Source: Paenibacillus chitinolyticus NBRC 15660 | GTDB lineage: Bacteria; Bacillota; Bacilli; Paenibacillales; NBRC-103111 | NCBI RefSeq assembly: GCF_000739915.1 | Contig: NZ_BBJT01000015.1 | Span: forward strand, 1-64,000 | Length of the DNA: 64,000 nt | Direction of reading: 5' to 3' | Shown here: piece by piece, positions 43,460 to 53,289 of the stretch | Layout: each line of letters opens with the position of its first letter | Numbering within the stretch: position 1 is the first letter of the stretch | The notes under the pieces: generated by a model | Databases searched by the model: none | What the model was told of the DNA's origin: nothing | Seen by the model: only the letters and a program-made list of their open reading frames with translations | Made by a program: the position numbers and the translations under genes

Positions 43460-43852
43460 TCAGGAAGGTTCCGGCACGGTGGAGTGCTTTTCCTCGTAAC
43501 GATCGTGCGCAACTTTGTTGCCTTCTTCCAAAATAACCACTTTGGGCACGTGGTTCGCCGCCGTTTCCTCACTCATCAACGCGTAGGAAATAATGATGAC
43601 GACATCGCCCGGCTGCACAAGCCTTGCCGCCGCTCCGTTCAGACAGACGCATCCCGATCCCCTGGGACCCGTTATCGTATACGTCTCCATCCGAGATCCG
43701 TTGTTAAGGTTCACGATCTGAACCTTTTCATTGGGCAGGAGGTCCGCAAGCTCCATCAGATCTTCGTCGATCGTGATGCTTCCTACATAGTTCAGATTGG
43801 CCTCCGTAACGGTGGCCCGGTGGAGCTTGGATTTCATCATCGTTCTGAACAT
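43460..43852 (-). CDS. panD: Aspartate 1-decarboxylase
   Basis: 130 residues. The self-processing site NYVGSITID places Gly24-Ser25, where Ser25 becomes the pyruvoyl group. Other conserved parts: [37 protein letters not shown] and [10 protein letters not shown]. It makes beta-alanine for pantothenate. panB and panC are not adjacent. ATG 43852 with AAAGGGGACGC. It lies 26 bases after the YheC-type gene stop. Confidence 0.96.
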   Translation of the reverse strand: MFRTMMKSKLHRATVTEANLNYVGSITIDEDLMELADLLPNEKVQIVNLNNGSRMETYTITGPRGSGCVCLNGAAARLVQPGDVVIIISYALMSEETAANHVPKVVILEEGNKVAHDRYEEKHSTVPEPS

Positions 43853-43877
43853 GCCGCGCGTCCCCTTTCCTCGTTCT

Positions 43878-44621
43878 TTACTGGCCTTCGCCGTAAGCCT
43901 TGATACGGCGGTACATCGTTTTGTCTTTGAGCTTCACGAAATGAGACAGGGCCGGATATAAATTCCCTTCGAAAATCCATGCATTTCCGCGCTTGTCCAG
44001 CCCGATATCAATGCCGTAGATGACCTGCCTCGGAAAATGTTCCGTCAGCGTCTTCGCGCATGCAAGTGCGACCCCATCGATCCGTTCCTGCAGCGCTTTC
44101 CGGGACAGCCTGTGAAGCGAAGAGCGGCCGAGCGCTTCGTCCAGAAGCAGGAGCTGGCCCTTTCTGGATGTGTTCGAAACGAAATAGCCGCTGCCCACGA
44201 CTTTCGCCACTCGCCCGGTAACAACCCAGCGGCGCGAATTTTTTTTCCGCTGAACGATAATACGCAGATCGAAAGCCCTCTCCCCGACCGTCGCCCGGTC
44301 GATGCTCTGCTGGACGATATAGCCTTGAGAGCCGATTTGCTTCCTCAGAAAAGCGTAAGTTTCCCTCCTGCCCGCCAGCTTGATCTTGCGGTTTTCATGC
44401 TGCACTTCGTACCGGCCGTCGGGCAGGCACGACACATGGAAAATGCCCTGCCCCTGCATCCCGCCAACGGGTTTGACAACGACCCGGCCGTACCGCTCCG
44501 ACATTTCCCGGAAGGAACGTTCCGACATCGGACTCGTTGCCGGCAGATGAGGAACAAGCCCGGCGGCATTTCTCATAAACTTGTATTTGGACCACTTGTT
44601 AGACCTCGCGGGAACCGCCAT
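43878..44621 (-). CDS. YheC/YheD-type ATP-grasp spore coat protein
   Basis: 247 residues from ATG 44621 (GGAAAGGTGG upstream). ATP-grasp features: [21 protein letters not shown] (nucleotide-binding Lys), [20 protein letters not shown], and late [21 protein letters not shown]. The family is spore-coat associated in Bacillales and the full proteins are longer. A better ribosome site (AAGGAG, six bases) precedes an out-of-frame ATG at 44662; one inserted base just after it would give MERKSIQIGKVAES in frame with this gene. A single-base lesion at the start is therefore suspected. Confidence 0.78.
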   Translation of the reverse strand: MAVPARSNKWSKYKFMRNAAGLVPHLPATSPMSERSFREMSERYGRVVVKPVGGMQGQGIFHVSCLPDGRYEVQHENRKIKLAGRRETYAFLRKQIGSQGYIVQQSIDRATVGERAFDLRIIVQRKKNSRRWVVTGRVAKVVGSGYFVSNTSRKGQLLLLDEALGRSSLHRLSRKALQERIDGVALACAKTLTEHFPRQVIYGIDIGLDKRGNAWIFEGNLYPALSHFVKLKDKTMYRRIKAYGEGQ

Positions 44622-44932
44622 GCTTTCGGCCACCTTTCCGATCTGGATAGACTTTCTTTCATAGACCGCTCCTTTATATATATGAGAGCGGGTACCGGAT
44701 GGAAAAGGCGTCTGTTCTAGCGGCCGCTGTGCAACCGGCCCTATTTTTCAAAGATCGGGAAAGAGCCTTCAAGCGATAGGGCAAAATAGTTTCTTATCCG
44801 TTTCAAAGCCTGAACGGCTTCCGTAAACTAAAGTAATGTTTTTCAGGTGTGACAGCGAAGCGGAACTCCTCTATAGAAAGAGAGAATGTATGAAGAAATT
44901 TTTTGCCAATCTGTGAAAAAGGATGGATAACG

Positions 44933-46096
44933 GTGAGTCATTATCAAGTCATATGGAACGGGCCCGTGCTGGGCGACAACGGAATCGGAACTGCCGGCCG
45001 TGAATATGTGCTTGCGCTGCACCGGTTGGGCGTTCATGTCAAAGTAACCCCCGCGCGCAGGCGTTCGTCCCTCTCCACCCCATCCAAAAGGCTCATGCTT
45101 GCCTTGGCCCGCAGGCCTCTGGTCCGGAAGAAGCCGAAGGTGCTGGTTTACCATCGCCTGCCGCATACTCTGAATATCGCGCAAGCGAGAAAAAAGTACG
45201 ACTATCTCATCTTGAATGCGGTCTGGGAGACGACGAAAATCCCCCGGAACTGGCTCCCGAACATCAACCGGTTCGACGCCGTTTGCGTGCCGTCCGTGCA
45301 GAACAGAATCGCCATGAGAAGAAGCGGGGTCCGCGTCCCCGTATACATCGTTCCGCATGGAGTGGATTCCCGCGCGTTTAATCCCCGGAACAAGAAGCTG
45401 GCCGTGACAAAAAAGGGCGCCTTCCTGTTCGTCTCCGTCTTCACCTTCCAGCACCGCAAAAATCCCGAAACCCTGCTCAGGGCTTTCTGGGAGGAATTTT
45501 CCGCCCGGGACCGCGCGGCGCTGCTGATCAAAACGAGCGGATTCAGCTCGAAAGAATCGGGCGCATGGATCCGCGGCCGCATCGCGGCCTACAAAAAAGA
45601 GCTGGGAATCCGGCACAAGACGGCCCCCCTTCATCTCCTGACCGGCTCTGCCAGCCCCCGTACGGTGCGGGGAGTCTATACCGCAGGCGATGCGTTCGTG
45701 CTTCCTACGCGCGGAGAAGGCGTCGGCCTGCCGTTCCTAGAATCGCTGGCCAGCGGAACTCCGGTCATCGCGACAGGCTGGGGCGGTCACATGGACTTTG
45801 TGACAAGGGCCAATTCCTTTCTCGTCCCGTATAAGCTGAAACCGCCCGCAGCCGGTATGAAGAAAGCGATCTCCCGCTCCTTCCGCCACTTGTTTGCGCA
45901 GAAGGGGCAGCTTTGGGCGGAGCCGGATCTCGACTCTCTTAAAAAACAGATGAGACACGCTTACGAGCATCCCGCGCTGTGCAGGCAGAAGGGACTCCGG
46001 GGGCGCAGGGATATGAGCCGGTGGACATGGGCGCGTGCCGGACACGCGATGAAAAATGCCATCGAGAAGACGATCGCCTCCAAACGGCGGCGTTGA
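44933..46096 (+). CDS. Glycosyltransferase family 4-like protein
   Basis: 387 residues. A GT-B layout: N-terminal WNGPVLGDNGIGTAGREYV, middle IVPHGVDSRAFNP, and C-terminal GEGVGLPFLESLASGTPVIATGWGG... with the E-x7-E motif typical of GT4. Strongly basic, cytoplasmic. GTG 44933 with AAAAGGATGG. It is divergent from the YheC-type coat gene, so a role in spore or surface glycosylation is possible. From 44663 to 44932 I see no gene. Confidence 0.85.
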   Translation: MSHYQVIWNGPVLGDNGIGTAGREYVLALHRLGVHVKVTPARRRSSLSTPSKRLMLALARRPLVRKKPKVLVYHRLPHTLNIAQARKKYDYLILNAVWETTKIPRNWLPNINRFDAVCVPSVQNRIAMRRSGVRVPVYIVPHGVDSRAFNPRNKKLAVTKKGAFLFVSVFTFQHRKNPETLLRAFWEEFSARDRAALLIKTSGFSSKESGAWIRGRIAAYKKELGIRHKTAPLHLLTGSASPRTVRGVYTAGDAFVLPTRGEGVGLPFLESLASGTPVIATGWGGHMDFVTRANSFLVPYKLKPPAAGMKKAISRSFRHLFAQKGQLWAEPDLDSLKKQMRHAYEHPALCRQKGLRGRRDMSRWTWARAGHAMKNAIEKTIASKRRR

Positions 46097-46185
46097 GGCT
46101 AGTACGGCGCGTGTAAACGGAGGGTGCGTGTAGGAGCCTTTAAGGCATCAGGTGAGCCCAGGCAAAAATCGCCTGGCGCAACAGC

Positions 46186-46230
46186 AAAAAGACGTTCCCG
46201 GATCGGAAGCGACCCGGGAACGTCTTTTTT
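46186..46230. terminator. Terminator of the glycosyltransferase gene
   Basis: AAAAAGACGTTCCCGG pairs with CCGGGAACGTCTTTTTT. Confidence 0.9.
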
Positions 46231-46253
46231 GAGAGATGAATTTACTCGTCTCG

Positions 46254-46291
46254 AAAAAAAAGCACCCTGCCGGAAGTTTCCGGCAGGGTGC
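46254..46291 (-). terminator. Terminator of gcvH
   Basis: Minus strand GCACCCTGCCGG-AAACTT-CCGGCAGGGTGC followed by TTTTTTTT. Confidence 0.93.
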
Positions 46292-46312
46292 CCAGCTCGG
46301 AGCGGCAAACGA

Positions 46313-46705
46313 TTACTGCTCCGAAACGATATAAGCCTGATACTGATCGGCGGTCATAAGCCCGTCCAAGGCTTCTTTGCCGGAAATGTCGATTTCGGCG
46401 ACCCAGCCTGCGCCGTACGGGTCCGTATTCACCAGCTCCGGGGATTCTTCCAGAGTGTCGTTGATTCGGGCGACCGTTCCGATAACGGGACTAATCAGGT
46501 CGGAGACCGTTTTGACCGATTCCACACTGCCCAGCATATCGTCGGCCTTGACGGAAGCGCCCGTTTTCGGTAGTTCGACGAATACGATGTCGCCGAGTTG
46601 CTCTTGTGCAAAAGGGGTCATGCCTACACGGATTTTCGTATCGGATAGCACTTCGACCCATTCGTGTTCTTTGGAGTATAACAATCCGGATTTTACTTCG
46701 CTCAC
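46313..46705 (-). CDS. gcvH: Glycine cleavage system H protein
   Basis: 130 residues, full length. Lipoyl attachment Lys65 in GSVESVKTVSD. Conserved HEWVEV and YGAGWVAEI. It shuttles the aminomethyl group in glycine cleavage and can also pass lipoyl groups to other enzymes. The rest of the gcv system is not adjacent. GTG 46705 with GAGGCGGTAATAAC; no glycine riboswitch is visible upstream. Confidence 0.96.
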   Translation of the reverse strand: MSEVKSGLLYSKEHEWVEVLSDTKIRVGMTPFAQEQLGDIVFVELPKTGASVKADDMLGSVESVKTVSDLISPVIGTVARINDTLEESPELVNTDPYGAGWVAEIDISGKEALDGLMTADQYQAYIVSEQ

Positions 46706-46892
46706 GTTATTACCGCCTCACTTTTGACTGCCGTTAATAAATTTAGCTTACCCGAATGAAAACGGCGAAGTCAAGCCGGGAGCGGGCAAAGTTCTTTCCT
46801 TGTATTGACAGCTTATTTAAAGGGTGATACCATCCTGATAAATTCCTACTTTTCTGATTGGAATAAATAATTTCAAGGAAGGGGTTCATTCC

Positions 46893-48287
46893 ATGTACGC
46901 AGCTACACGACTTAACGCCACCCGGTTCGGCTCCGCCCTTGCCGCTGGCGCTCTGCTTCTGACATTGTGGTCCGGCCAAGCCCACGGGCAGGGAGCAGGT
47001 GCTAGGGCAGCAGCCCCGCTGACGGCAGAGCAAACCACTCTTTTGTCGGAGGAATACCGGCAGTTCTTGAAAGACCAGTTCGGCTATACGCTGCCGTCCG
47101 TACCGACAAAGGGCGACTTTGTTAAAGCTCTGGCCGCTGTTCTTAACCTGGAGCCGTCAGGCAAACCGAATCCTTTTCAGGACATTAAGGAAAGCAGTCC
47201 CTATTACAAATCCGCTCTGGCGTTGTACGAAAAAGGAATCCTCACCCAAGACAGGCTCGATGGCGATCAGCCCCTCACCCAGAGTACGGCCGTGTACATC
47301 GCCGTGAAAGCAGCCGGTTTAAAAGAGCTCGCCTATACCTATCCCGCCGAGAAAGCGGCACGTTCGCTCGCCAAGCTTCATACGGACGATGAAATCTCGC
47401 AGTTGACGCCGCAGGCCGCCCAGGAACTCGCCGCAGCCGCGGATACGGAGCTTCTGCCTGCCGGGCTGCACGAAGCTTTTCAGCGTAATGAGCCTGCTTC
47501 CGCCTCTTACGCGGAAATTTTGCTCGGACGCGTGCTGGAATTGCAGGGCCTGTACAAGCATGAGCTGGGCCGTGTCTCCGATCCGGACATTCTCCGCCAG
47601 GTACGCGACGCATGGAATGTGCAGAACCTGATCCAGCAGCCCGATCTGCAAAACATCGTGGACCAAGCACTGCAAGCCGATCTGATTACCGGCTACAACG
47701 TAAAAGACGACCGGTACACGCCCCGCTTTGACAGCGCGCGTTCCCTTACATACGGACACAGCGAAATCGACCACGCCCTTCAGCTGATCGGTCTCCTGCG
47801 CAGTGAAAATATTGATGCCCGCGTCCAGTTGGAGCCGAAAACCTCCGCTTTTATTTACTTGAAAGAATGGGGAGAGCCGGTTCAAACCGACGATTACAAA
47901 GTTGTGAAGATCGACAACGGGAACTACATAGCCTATGCCAAGGAGTATGACCTTTCATTCGAGTTCGCCACAGCCCAGCAAAAAGACCGGTTCCAGGAAA
48001 TCGTCCTGAAATACGCCAAGAAGAACAGCGAAGACCAAAGCGGCCTTATTGCTCATTCTTGGTGGCAGCCGCTTTATTATTCCCGAACCGAGCTGCCGGA
48101 TTACAAAGTCATTGCCAACAATAAAATCACTAAAGGCCACTACTATGCCCAAACCTTTTCCCTGGCCGACAAACCTGAAGCCATTGCCGAGGGCATCCGC
48201 AAAATCAGCCCGGCTACCAAAGTTGAGTCTTACCGGTTCTGGGTCGACGAGCCTTTTTACAACTATTTGATCGGAGAATATAAGTAA
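46893..48287 (+). CDS. Secreted SLH-like surface protein
   Basis: 464 residues. Signal peptide (about 1-32, ending AHGQ), then an SLH-type repeat (TKGDFVKALAAVLNL ... FQDIKESSPYYKSALALYEKGIL, about 70-125) and a second, weaker one. The C-terminal half (about 280-464) is unrecognised and beta-rich (SHSWWQPLYYS-like region, DYKVIANN). It is probably held at the wall by the SLH region. ATG 46893 with AAGGAAGGGG. Confidence 0.72.
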   Translation: MYAATRLNATRFGSALAAGALLLTLWSGQAHGQGAGARAAAPLTAEQTTLLSEEYRQFLKDQFGYTLPSVPTKGDFVKALAAVLNLEPSGKPNPFQDIKESSPYYKSALALYEKGILTQDRLDGDQPLTQSTAVYIAVKAAGLKELAYTYPAEKAARSLAKLHTDDEISQLTPQAAQELAAAADTELLPAGLHEAFQRNEPASASYAEILLGRVLELQGLYKHELGRVSDPDILRQVRDAWNVQNLIQQPDLQNIVDQALQADLITGYNVKDDRYTPRFDSARSLTYGHSEIDHALQLIGLLRSENIDARVQLEPKTSAFIYLKEWGEPVQTDDYKVVKIDNGNYIAYAKEYDLSFEFATAQQKDRFQEIVLKYAKKNSEDQSGLIAHSWWQPLYYSRTELPDYKVIANNKITKGHYYAQTFSLADKPEAIAEGIRKISPATKVESYRFWVDEPFYNYLIGEYK

Positions 48288-48324
48288 AAAGACATCCGTA
48301 CACACTCAGTCTATCTGTGAAAAC

Positions 48325-48381
48325 AAAACCCTCGGAAAGAGAAAAGGCGGCGAGCCGATTCTCTTTCCGAGGGTTTTTTTT
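48325..48381 (+). terminator. Terminator of the SLH-like gene
   Basis: ACCCTCGGAAAGAGAA pairs with TTCTCTTTCCGAGGGT, followed by TTTTTTT. Confidence 0.92.
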
Positions 48382-48386
48382 GTGCG

Positions 48387-48416
48387 AAAAAAAACTCTCT
48401 GCCGCAAGACAGAGAG
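48387..48416 (-). terminator. Terminator of the collagen-like gene
   Basis: Minus strand CTCTCTG-TCTTGCGG-CAGAGAG followed by TTTTTTTT. Confidence 0.9.
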
Positions 48417-48440
48417 CCCGGAAAAAATCACGAACGCGGG

Positions 48441-51400
48441 TTAATCCAGTTTTTCTATCGTGATCTGGGCGTTCGTTCCCGTGCCGCTGAGCGTTAACGT
48501 CAACCCGGACACGGAAACCGTAAGGCTTCCCGTCGTTTCCGCTTGGAAGAGCAGATCGCCTGTCAATACGCCTCCCGCCAATGCCAGTGAAAATACCGAG
48601 TCACTCGGCTGCGGCACTGCCGTCCCGCTGAAACTTGCGGCTACCGAAGACAGCAGGCTGAGCGTTTCCGTATAGATGAGAAAACTTACCCGGTAATAGC
48701 CCAGTTCGTTGATCAGAAAAGTCGTCGTCGGCTCAGTTGGACTGAACGTAATAGCCGTCCCGTATTGGACGCCGGCCGTATTGAACGGAACCAGTCCCCC
48801 TGCGGCGACCGATGTCCCTCCCGTATTTCCCCGGCTGGCAAACGAGGTGAGACCGGTTCCCGCAGTACCGTCGGCGCCTGTGGCTCCTGTCGGTCCGGTA
48901 GGTCCTGTTGCTCCATCGGCTCCCGTGACACCTGTCGCTCCGTCAGCTCCGGTCGCACCTGTCACTCCGTCGGCTCCCGTGGCTCCTGTCACTCCAGTCG
49001 GCCCGGTTGCTCCTGTCACTCCGTCAGCACCGGTCGCACCCGTTGCTCCGTCGGCTCCCGTGGCTCCTGTCACTCCGTCAGCTCCGGTCGCTCCTGTCGC
49101 TCCATCAGCTCCGGTCGCACCCGTTGCTCCGTCGGCTCCCGTTGCTCCTGTCGCTCCATCGGCTCCAGTTGCTCCAGTCGCTCCATCAGCTCCCGTGGCT
49201 CCTGTCACTCCATCGGCTCCCGTGGCACCTGTGACTCCGTCGGCTCCCGTTGCTCCTGTGACTCCGTCGGCTCCCGTTGCTCCTGTCGCTCCGTCGTTCC
49301 CAGTTGCTCCTGTCGCTCCAGTCGGCCCGGTCGCACCTGTCGCTCCATCAGCACCCGTGGCACCTGTCGTTCCATCAGCACCCGTGGCACCTGTCGTTCC
49401 ATCAGCTCCCGTGGCACCTGTCGTTCCATCAGCACCCGTGGCACCTGTCGCTCCATCAGCCCCCGTTGCTCCTGTCGCTCCGTCGGTCCCAGTTGCTCCT
49501 GTGGCCCCATCGGCTCCCGTTGCTCCTGTCACTCCATCGGCTCCCGTTGCTCCTGTCGCTCCATCGGCTCCCGTTGCACCTGTCGCTCCATCAACTCCCG
49601 TTGCACCCGTCGCTCCGTCAGCACCGGTCGCACCTGTCGCTCCGTCAGCTCCAGTTGCACCTGTCGCTCCGTCAACCCCCGTCGCTCCTGTCGCTCCATC
49701 TGCCCCCGTCGCTCCTATCACTCCGTCAGCTCCGGTCGCACCTGTCGCTCCGTCAGCTCCAGTTACTCCTGTCGCTCCGTCAGCTCCAGTTACTCCTGTC
49801 GCTCCAGTCGGCCCGGTCGCACCTGTTGCTCCATCGGCCCCGGTCGCACCAGTCACTCCGTCAGCTCCGGTCTCACCTGTCGCTCCATCTGCCCCCGTCG
49901 CTCCTGTCGCTCCGTCAGCTCCGGTTACACCTGTCGCTCCATCAGCCCCCGTGGCACCTGTCGCTCCATCGGCTCCCGTGGCTCCTGTCGCTCCATCAGC
50001 CCCAGTAGCACCTGTCGCTCCATCAGCCCCCGTAGCACCTGTCGCTCCATCAGCCCCCGTGGCACCTGTCGCTCCATCGGATCCCGTGGCTCCTGTCGCT
50101 CCATCAGCTCCGGTCGCACCTCTTGCTCCATCGGCTCCCGTGGCACCTGTGACTCCGTCGGCTCCGGTCGCTCCTGTCGCTCCATCAGCTCCGGTCGCAC
50201 CTGTCGCTCCTGTCGGCCCGGTTGCACCTGTTGCTCCTGTCGCTCCATCAACTCCCGTCACACCAGTCGCTCCGTCAGCTCCGGTTACACCTGTCGCCCC
50301 GTCGGCCCCGGTTGCCCCTGTGACTCCGTCGGCTCCCGTGGCTCCTGTCGCTCCATCAGCCCCAGCTGCACCCGTCGCTCCATCAGCCCCAGCTGCACCC
50401 GTCGCTCCATCAGCCCCAGCTGCACCCGTCGCTCCATCGGCTCCCTTGGCTCCGGTCGCTCCATCAGCCCCAGTAGCGCCTGTCGCTCCATCGGCTCCAG
50501 TAGCACCCGTCGCTCCGTCAGCCCCAGTAGCACCTGTCGCTCCGTCAGCTCCGGTTGCTCCTGTCACTCCATCAGCTCCGGTCGCACCTGTCGCTCCAGT
50601 CGGCCCGGTCGCACCTATCGTTCCGTCAGCTCCCGTGGCACCTGTCCCTCCATCAGCACCGGTCGCGCCTGTCGCTCCATCAGCACCGGTCGCGCCTGTC
50701 GCTCCATCAGCTCCAGTCGCACCTGTTGCTCCATCTGCCCCAGTTGCTCCTGTCACTCCGTCAGAACCGGTTGCACCTGTCGCTCCATCGGCTCCCGTTG
50801 CACCTGTCGCTCCATCAGCTCCCGTTGCTCCTGTCGCTCCATCGGCTCCAGTTGCACCTGTCGCTCCTGTCGACCCGGTTGCTCCTGTCGCTCCGTCAGC
50901 TCCAGTTGCTCCTGTCGCTCCGTCAGCTCCAGTTGCTCCTGTCGCTCCGTCAGCTCCCGTTGCTCCTGTCGCTCCTGTCGGCCCGGTCGCACCTGTTGCT
51001 CCATCGGCTCCCGTTGCACCTGTCGCTCCATCGGCTCCGGTCGCTCCTGTCGCTCCATCGGCTCCCGTTGCTCCTGTCGCTCCGTCAGCTCCCGTGGCTC
51101 CTGTCGCTCCTTCAGCTCCCGTGGCTCCTGTCGCTCCTGTCGGCCCGGTCGCACCTGTTGCTCCGTCGGCTCCCGTGGCTCCTGTCGCTCCATCGGCTCC
51201 CGTGGCTCCTGTCGCTCCATCAGCCCCAGTAGCACCCGTTGCTCCATCGGCTCCCGTGGCACCTGTCGCTCCATCAGCTCCAGTTGCACCTGTTGCCCCA
51301 TCAGCTCCCGTGGCACCTGTCGCTCCATCGGCTCCCGTGGCTCCTGTTGCTCCATCAGCCCCTGTGGCACCTGTCGCTCCATCAGCCCCAGTAGCGCCTG

Positions 51401-52139
51401 TTGCTCCATCGGCCCCCGTGGCTCCGGTCGCACCAGTCACTCCGGCCGCTCCGGTGGCACCTGTTGCTCCTGTCGCTCCATCGGCTCCAGTAGCGCCTGT
51501 AGCTCCATCAGCCCCAGTAGCACCCGTTGCTCCATCGGCTCCATTTGCACCTGTTGCCCCATCAGCTCCCGTGGCTCCCGTACTTCCAGCCGGGCCGGAC
51601 GGGCCGGTCGGACCTGCGGGGCCCGTTGCCCCTGTCGCACCCGTAACGCCCGATGCGCTTGCACTTGCATTCACGACAAAGACTTCGTCCATCAATACGT
51701 TCGATGAATTTTGCAAAGGCGAAAGAGTCACCAGAAAAGAGGCATAGGCCGCATTCGCAGGGACCTCACCGGTTACCTCATATAGCATTTTCCAGGATCC
51801 GGTTGCCACATCGGGAAGGGTTCCCTGCTGGATCGTGCTGGCTATTCCGTACGAAATGAACAAATACGAGGAATCATAGTAAGCCAGCGCTACGTTAACT
51901 TGCGGACTCGTTCCGGTTCCGGTTTTCGCGAAAGAGGCCGAAATCGAGTAGCTTTCTCCCGGCAAAGCAAAAACCGCCTGAACGATCCCCGCTCCTACAT
52001 TTCCACCCGTCAGCAGGCAAGCATATGCGCCAACCTTGGGATTTGTACTCACCGCAACGGCATTATAGACTCCCCAGGCATCCGTGCTTCCCAGCTCGAA
52101 GCCACCGTTTTGAATCAAATTGTTAAATAAAACGGTCAT
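48441..52139 (-). CDS. Collagen-like exosporium-type protein (BclA-like)
   Basis: 1232 residues. The N-terminal domain (about 1-163, starting [18 protein letters not shown]) matches the 'NTTRR-F1' type that precedes triple-helical repeats. An unbroken collagen region of about 300 Gly-X-Y triplets follows (about 165-1085), dominated by GATGAD units. The C-terminal globular domain (about 1090-1232, [15 protein letters not shown] ... [11 protein letters not shown]) resembles the trimerising BclA C domain. It should form trimeric filaments on the spore surface. The many Thr at Y positions are glycosylation sites in BclA, and a glycosyltransferase gene lies just upstream. ATG 52139 with GGAGGTGAGGTA. 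No secretion signal is seen, as in other exosporium collagens. Confidence 0.92.
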   Translation of the reverse strand: MTVLFNNLIQNGGFELGSTDAWGVYNAVAVSTNPKVGAYACLLTGGNVGAGIVQAVFALPGESYSISASFAKTGTGTSPQVNVALAYYDSSYLFISYGIASTIQQGTLPDVATGSWKMLYEVTGEVPANAAYASFLVTLSPLQNSSNVLMDEVFVVNASASASGVTGATGATGPAGPTGPSGPAGSTGATGADGATGANGADGATGATGADGATGATGADGATGATGATGAAGVTGATGATGADGATGATGADGATGATGADGATGATGADGATGATGADGATGATGADGATGATGADGATGATGADGATGATGADGATGATGADGATGATGPTGATGATGAEGATGATGADGATGATGADGATGATGADGATGATGADGATGATGPTGATGATGADGATGATGADGATGATGADGATGATGSTGATGATGADGATGATGADGATGATGADGATGATGSDGVTGATGADGATGATGADGATGATGADGATGATGADGGTGATGADGTIGATGPTGATGATGADGVTGATGADGATGATGADGATGATGADGATGATGADGATGAKGADGATGAAGADGATGAAGADGATGAAGADGATGATGADGVTGATGADGATGVTGADGATGVTGVDGATGATGATGPTGATGATGADGATGATGADGVTGATGADGARGATGADGATGATGSDGATGATGADGATGATGADGATGATGADGATGATGADGATGATGADGATGVTGADGATGATGADGATGETGADGVTGATGADGATGATGPTGATGVTGADGATGVTGADGATGATGADGVIGATGADGATGATGVDGATGATGADGATGATGADGATGATGVDGATGATGADGATGATGADGVTGATGADGATGATGTDGATGATGADGATGATGADGTTGATGADGTTGATGADGTTGATGADGATGATGPTGATGATGNDGATGATGADGVTGATGADGVTGATGADGVTGATGADGATGATGADGATGATGADGATGATGADGATGATGADGVTGATGADGATGATGADGVTGATGPTGVTGATGADGVTGATGADGATGVTGADGATGPTGPTGATGADGTAGTGLTSFASRGNTGGTSVAAGGLVPFNTAGVQYGTAITFSPTEPTTTFLINELGYYRVSFLIYTETLSLLSSVAASFSGTAVPQPSDSVFSLALAGGVLTGDLLFQAETTGSLTVSVSGLTLTLSGTGTNAQITIEKLD
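48880..51645 (-). repeat. Tandem collagen-coding repeat array
   Basis: About 2.77 kb of near-perfect 9- and 18-bp periodicity encoding Gly-X-Y triplets. The opposite strand and a second frame stay open across it (over 980 codons each) because the repeat lacks stop codons in several frames. The array is a likely site of length variation. Confidence 0.92.
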
Positions 52140-52203
52140 TACCTCACCTCCACTATTAATCTATTAACTGCGGACGTATTCGGTTTGTAGAGTTACCCTG
52201 TGC

Positions 52204-52230
52204 AAAAAAATTCGGGCTCACGTCAAGCCC
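52204..52230 (-). terminator. Terminator overlapping the GT2 stop codon
   Basis: Minus strand GGGCT-TGACGTG-AGCCC-GAA then TTTTTTT; it separates the glycosyltransferase from the collagen-like gene. Confidence 0.7.
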
Positions 52231-53063
52231 TCTTCTTCTCCTAGATGCACGAAATGCTTTTCGGGGCAAAAGGTTTTAACCTTCTCGACGATGAGGCTCG
52301 GATTGTAGCCCGTTTTTTCCAGTTCGACCGCAGAAACTTCCAAATTCCATTTATTTCGGAATATTTCCGCATTGTAGAGGCCTTGTTCGTTCCAGGCGAG
52401 TCCATTGGCCGTAAAAGTCGCGTGACCGTGATGATGGACGTAAACGTCGCAGGCAGCCCACAAAATTTTTCCGCTAAGCCGGGCACGAAGGCAAAAATCG
52501 TCATCTTCATACCCGCCGGGGTAAAAACGCTCATCGAAGCCTCCGATGGTTTCAATCAGTTTTTTATGAAAAAGCATGCAAAAACCGATCAGCCGATGCG
52601 GATAAAAGCCGATTCCGATGTTTTGCTCTCTCCACTTGCGCGCAAACCGCTGCATCTCGTCCATGGTCTGATAAGGGTCCGGCTGAATCCGCTGAATAGG
52701 CGCCACATTGCAGGAAACAGGTCCGACGATGCCGATGGTCCGGTCCCAACCGAGCCAGCCGCGCAGCCCTTCCAGCCAATTTTCCGTAACGACGACGTCG
52801 TTGTTCAGGAGCAGCAGATAGTCTCCCTTAGCCGCCCGGATTCCCTGGTTGCAGCCCCCGGCAAAGCCTTTATTCACAGAGTTGGCAAGCACGGTCGCAT
52901 TCCGGACCGTTGATAAATAAGCCAAAGTCCCGTCGGTCGATCCGTTATCCACAAAAATAAATTCGTACGGCAAAGACGTGTACTTTTGTACGCTTTCCAC
53001 ACAAGCCCGGGTATGCTTGAGCCCGTTCCGGGTCAATATAATAATCGAAGTCAAAGCTCCCAT
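52218..53063 (-). CDS. Family 2 glycosyltransferase beside collagen-like gene
   Basis: 281 residues. GT-A motifs: SIIILTRNGLKHTRACVES, FIFVDNGSTDGTLAYL, GFAGGCNQGIRAAKGDYLLL, LNNDVVV (DxD-type) and the acceptor-side GGFDERFYPGGYEDDDFCLR, typical of rhamnosyl/GlcNAc-type GT2 proteins. Its place next to a collagen-like gene suggests glycosylation of that protein, as BclA-linked transferases do; this is inferred. ATG 53063 with AAAGGAGTGAG. A sigma-K-like promoter lies 28 bases upstream. Confidence 0.88.
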   Translation of the reverse strand: MGALTSIIILTRNGLKHTRACVESVQKYTSLPYEFIFVDNGSTDGTLAYLSTVRNATVLANSVNKGFAGGCNQGIRAAKGDYLLLLNNDVVVTENWLEGLRGWLGWDRTIGIVGPVSCNVAPIQRIQPDPYQTMDEMQRFARKWREQNIGIGFYPHRLIGFCMLFHKKLIETIGGFDERFYPGGYEDDDFCLRARLSGKILWAACDVYVHHHGHATFTANGLAWNEQGLYNAEIFRNKWNLEVSAVELEKTGYNPSLIVEKVKTFCPEKHFVHLGEEEGLT

Positions 53064-53090
53064 TCTCTCACTCCTTTTTCGGATCCCTGC

Positions 53091-53118
53091 TAGAATATGT
53101 GCGCGGATAAGAGACAGT
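53091..53118 (-). promoter_or_regulatory. Sigma-K-like promoter before the GT2 gene
   Basis: Minus strand AC (53118-53117), 17 bases, then CATATTCTA (53099-53091), which fits the sigma-K consensus AC-N16/17-CATAnnnTA. Position about 30 bases before the start codon is suitable. It implies late mother-cell expression, consistent with an exosporium role. Confidence 0.55.
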
Positions 53119-53289
53119 TTGGGTCTTGAGAAAAACAAACTTTCGTACAAAAAAACTTCCGAAAAGAAGCCCTCTTTAACCCTCTTTTTAACCCGGAAAT
53201 AGTTTCGGCCGGTTTTGATAAACTGTAACCATTATGGTAACTTAGCTAAGAGAGCAAAGATCCCTCAAGGGAATAAAGGAGAGACATTC

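Noticed and set aside
48709-51747. Plus-strand open frame of over 1000 codons (Ala-Pro-Val repeats)
   Set aside because: It is the antisense of the collagen-like gene; it has no ribosome site, no non-repeat domain and exists only because the repeat lacks stops.
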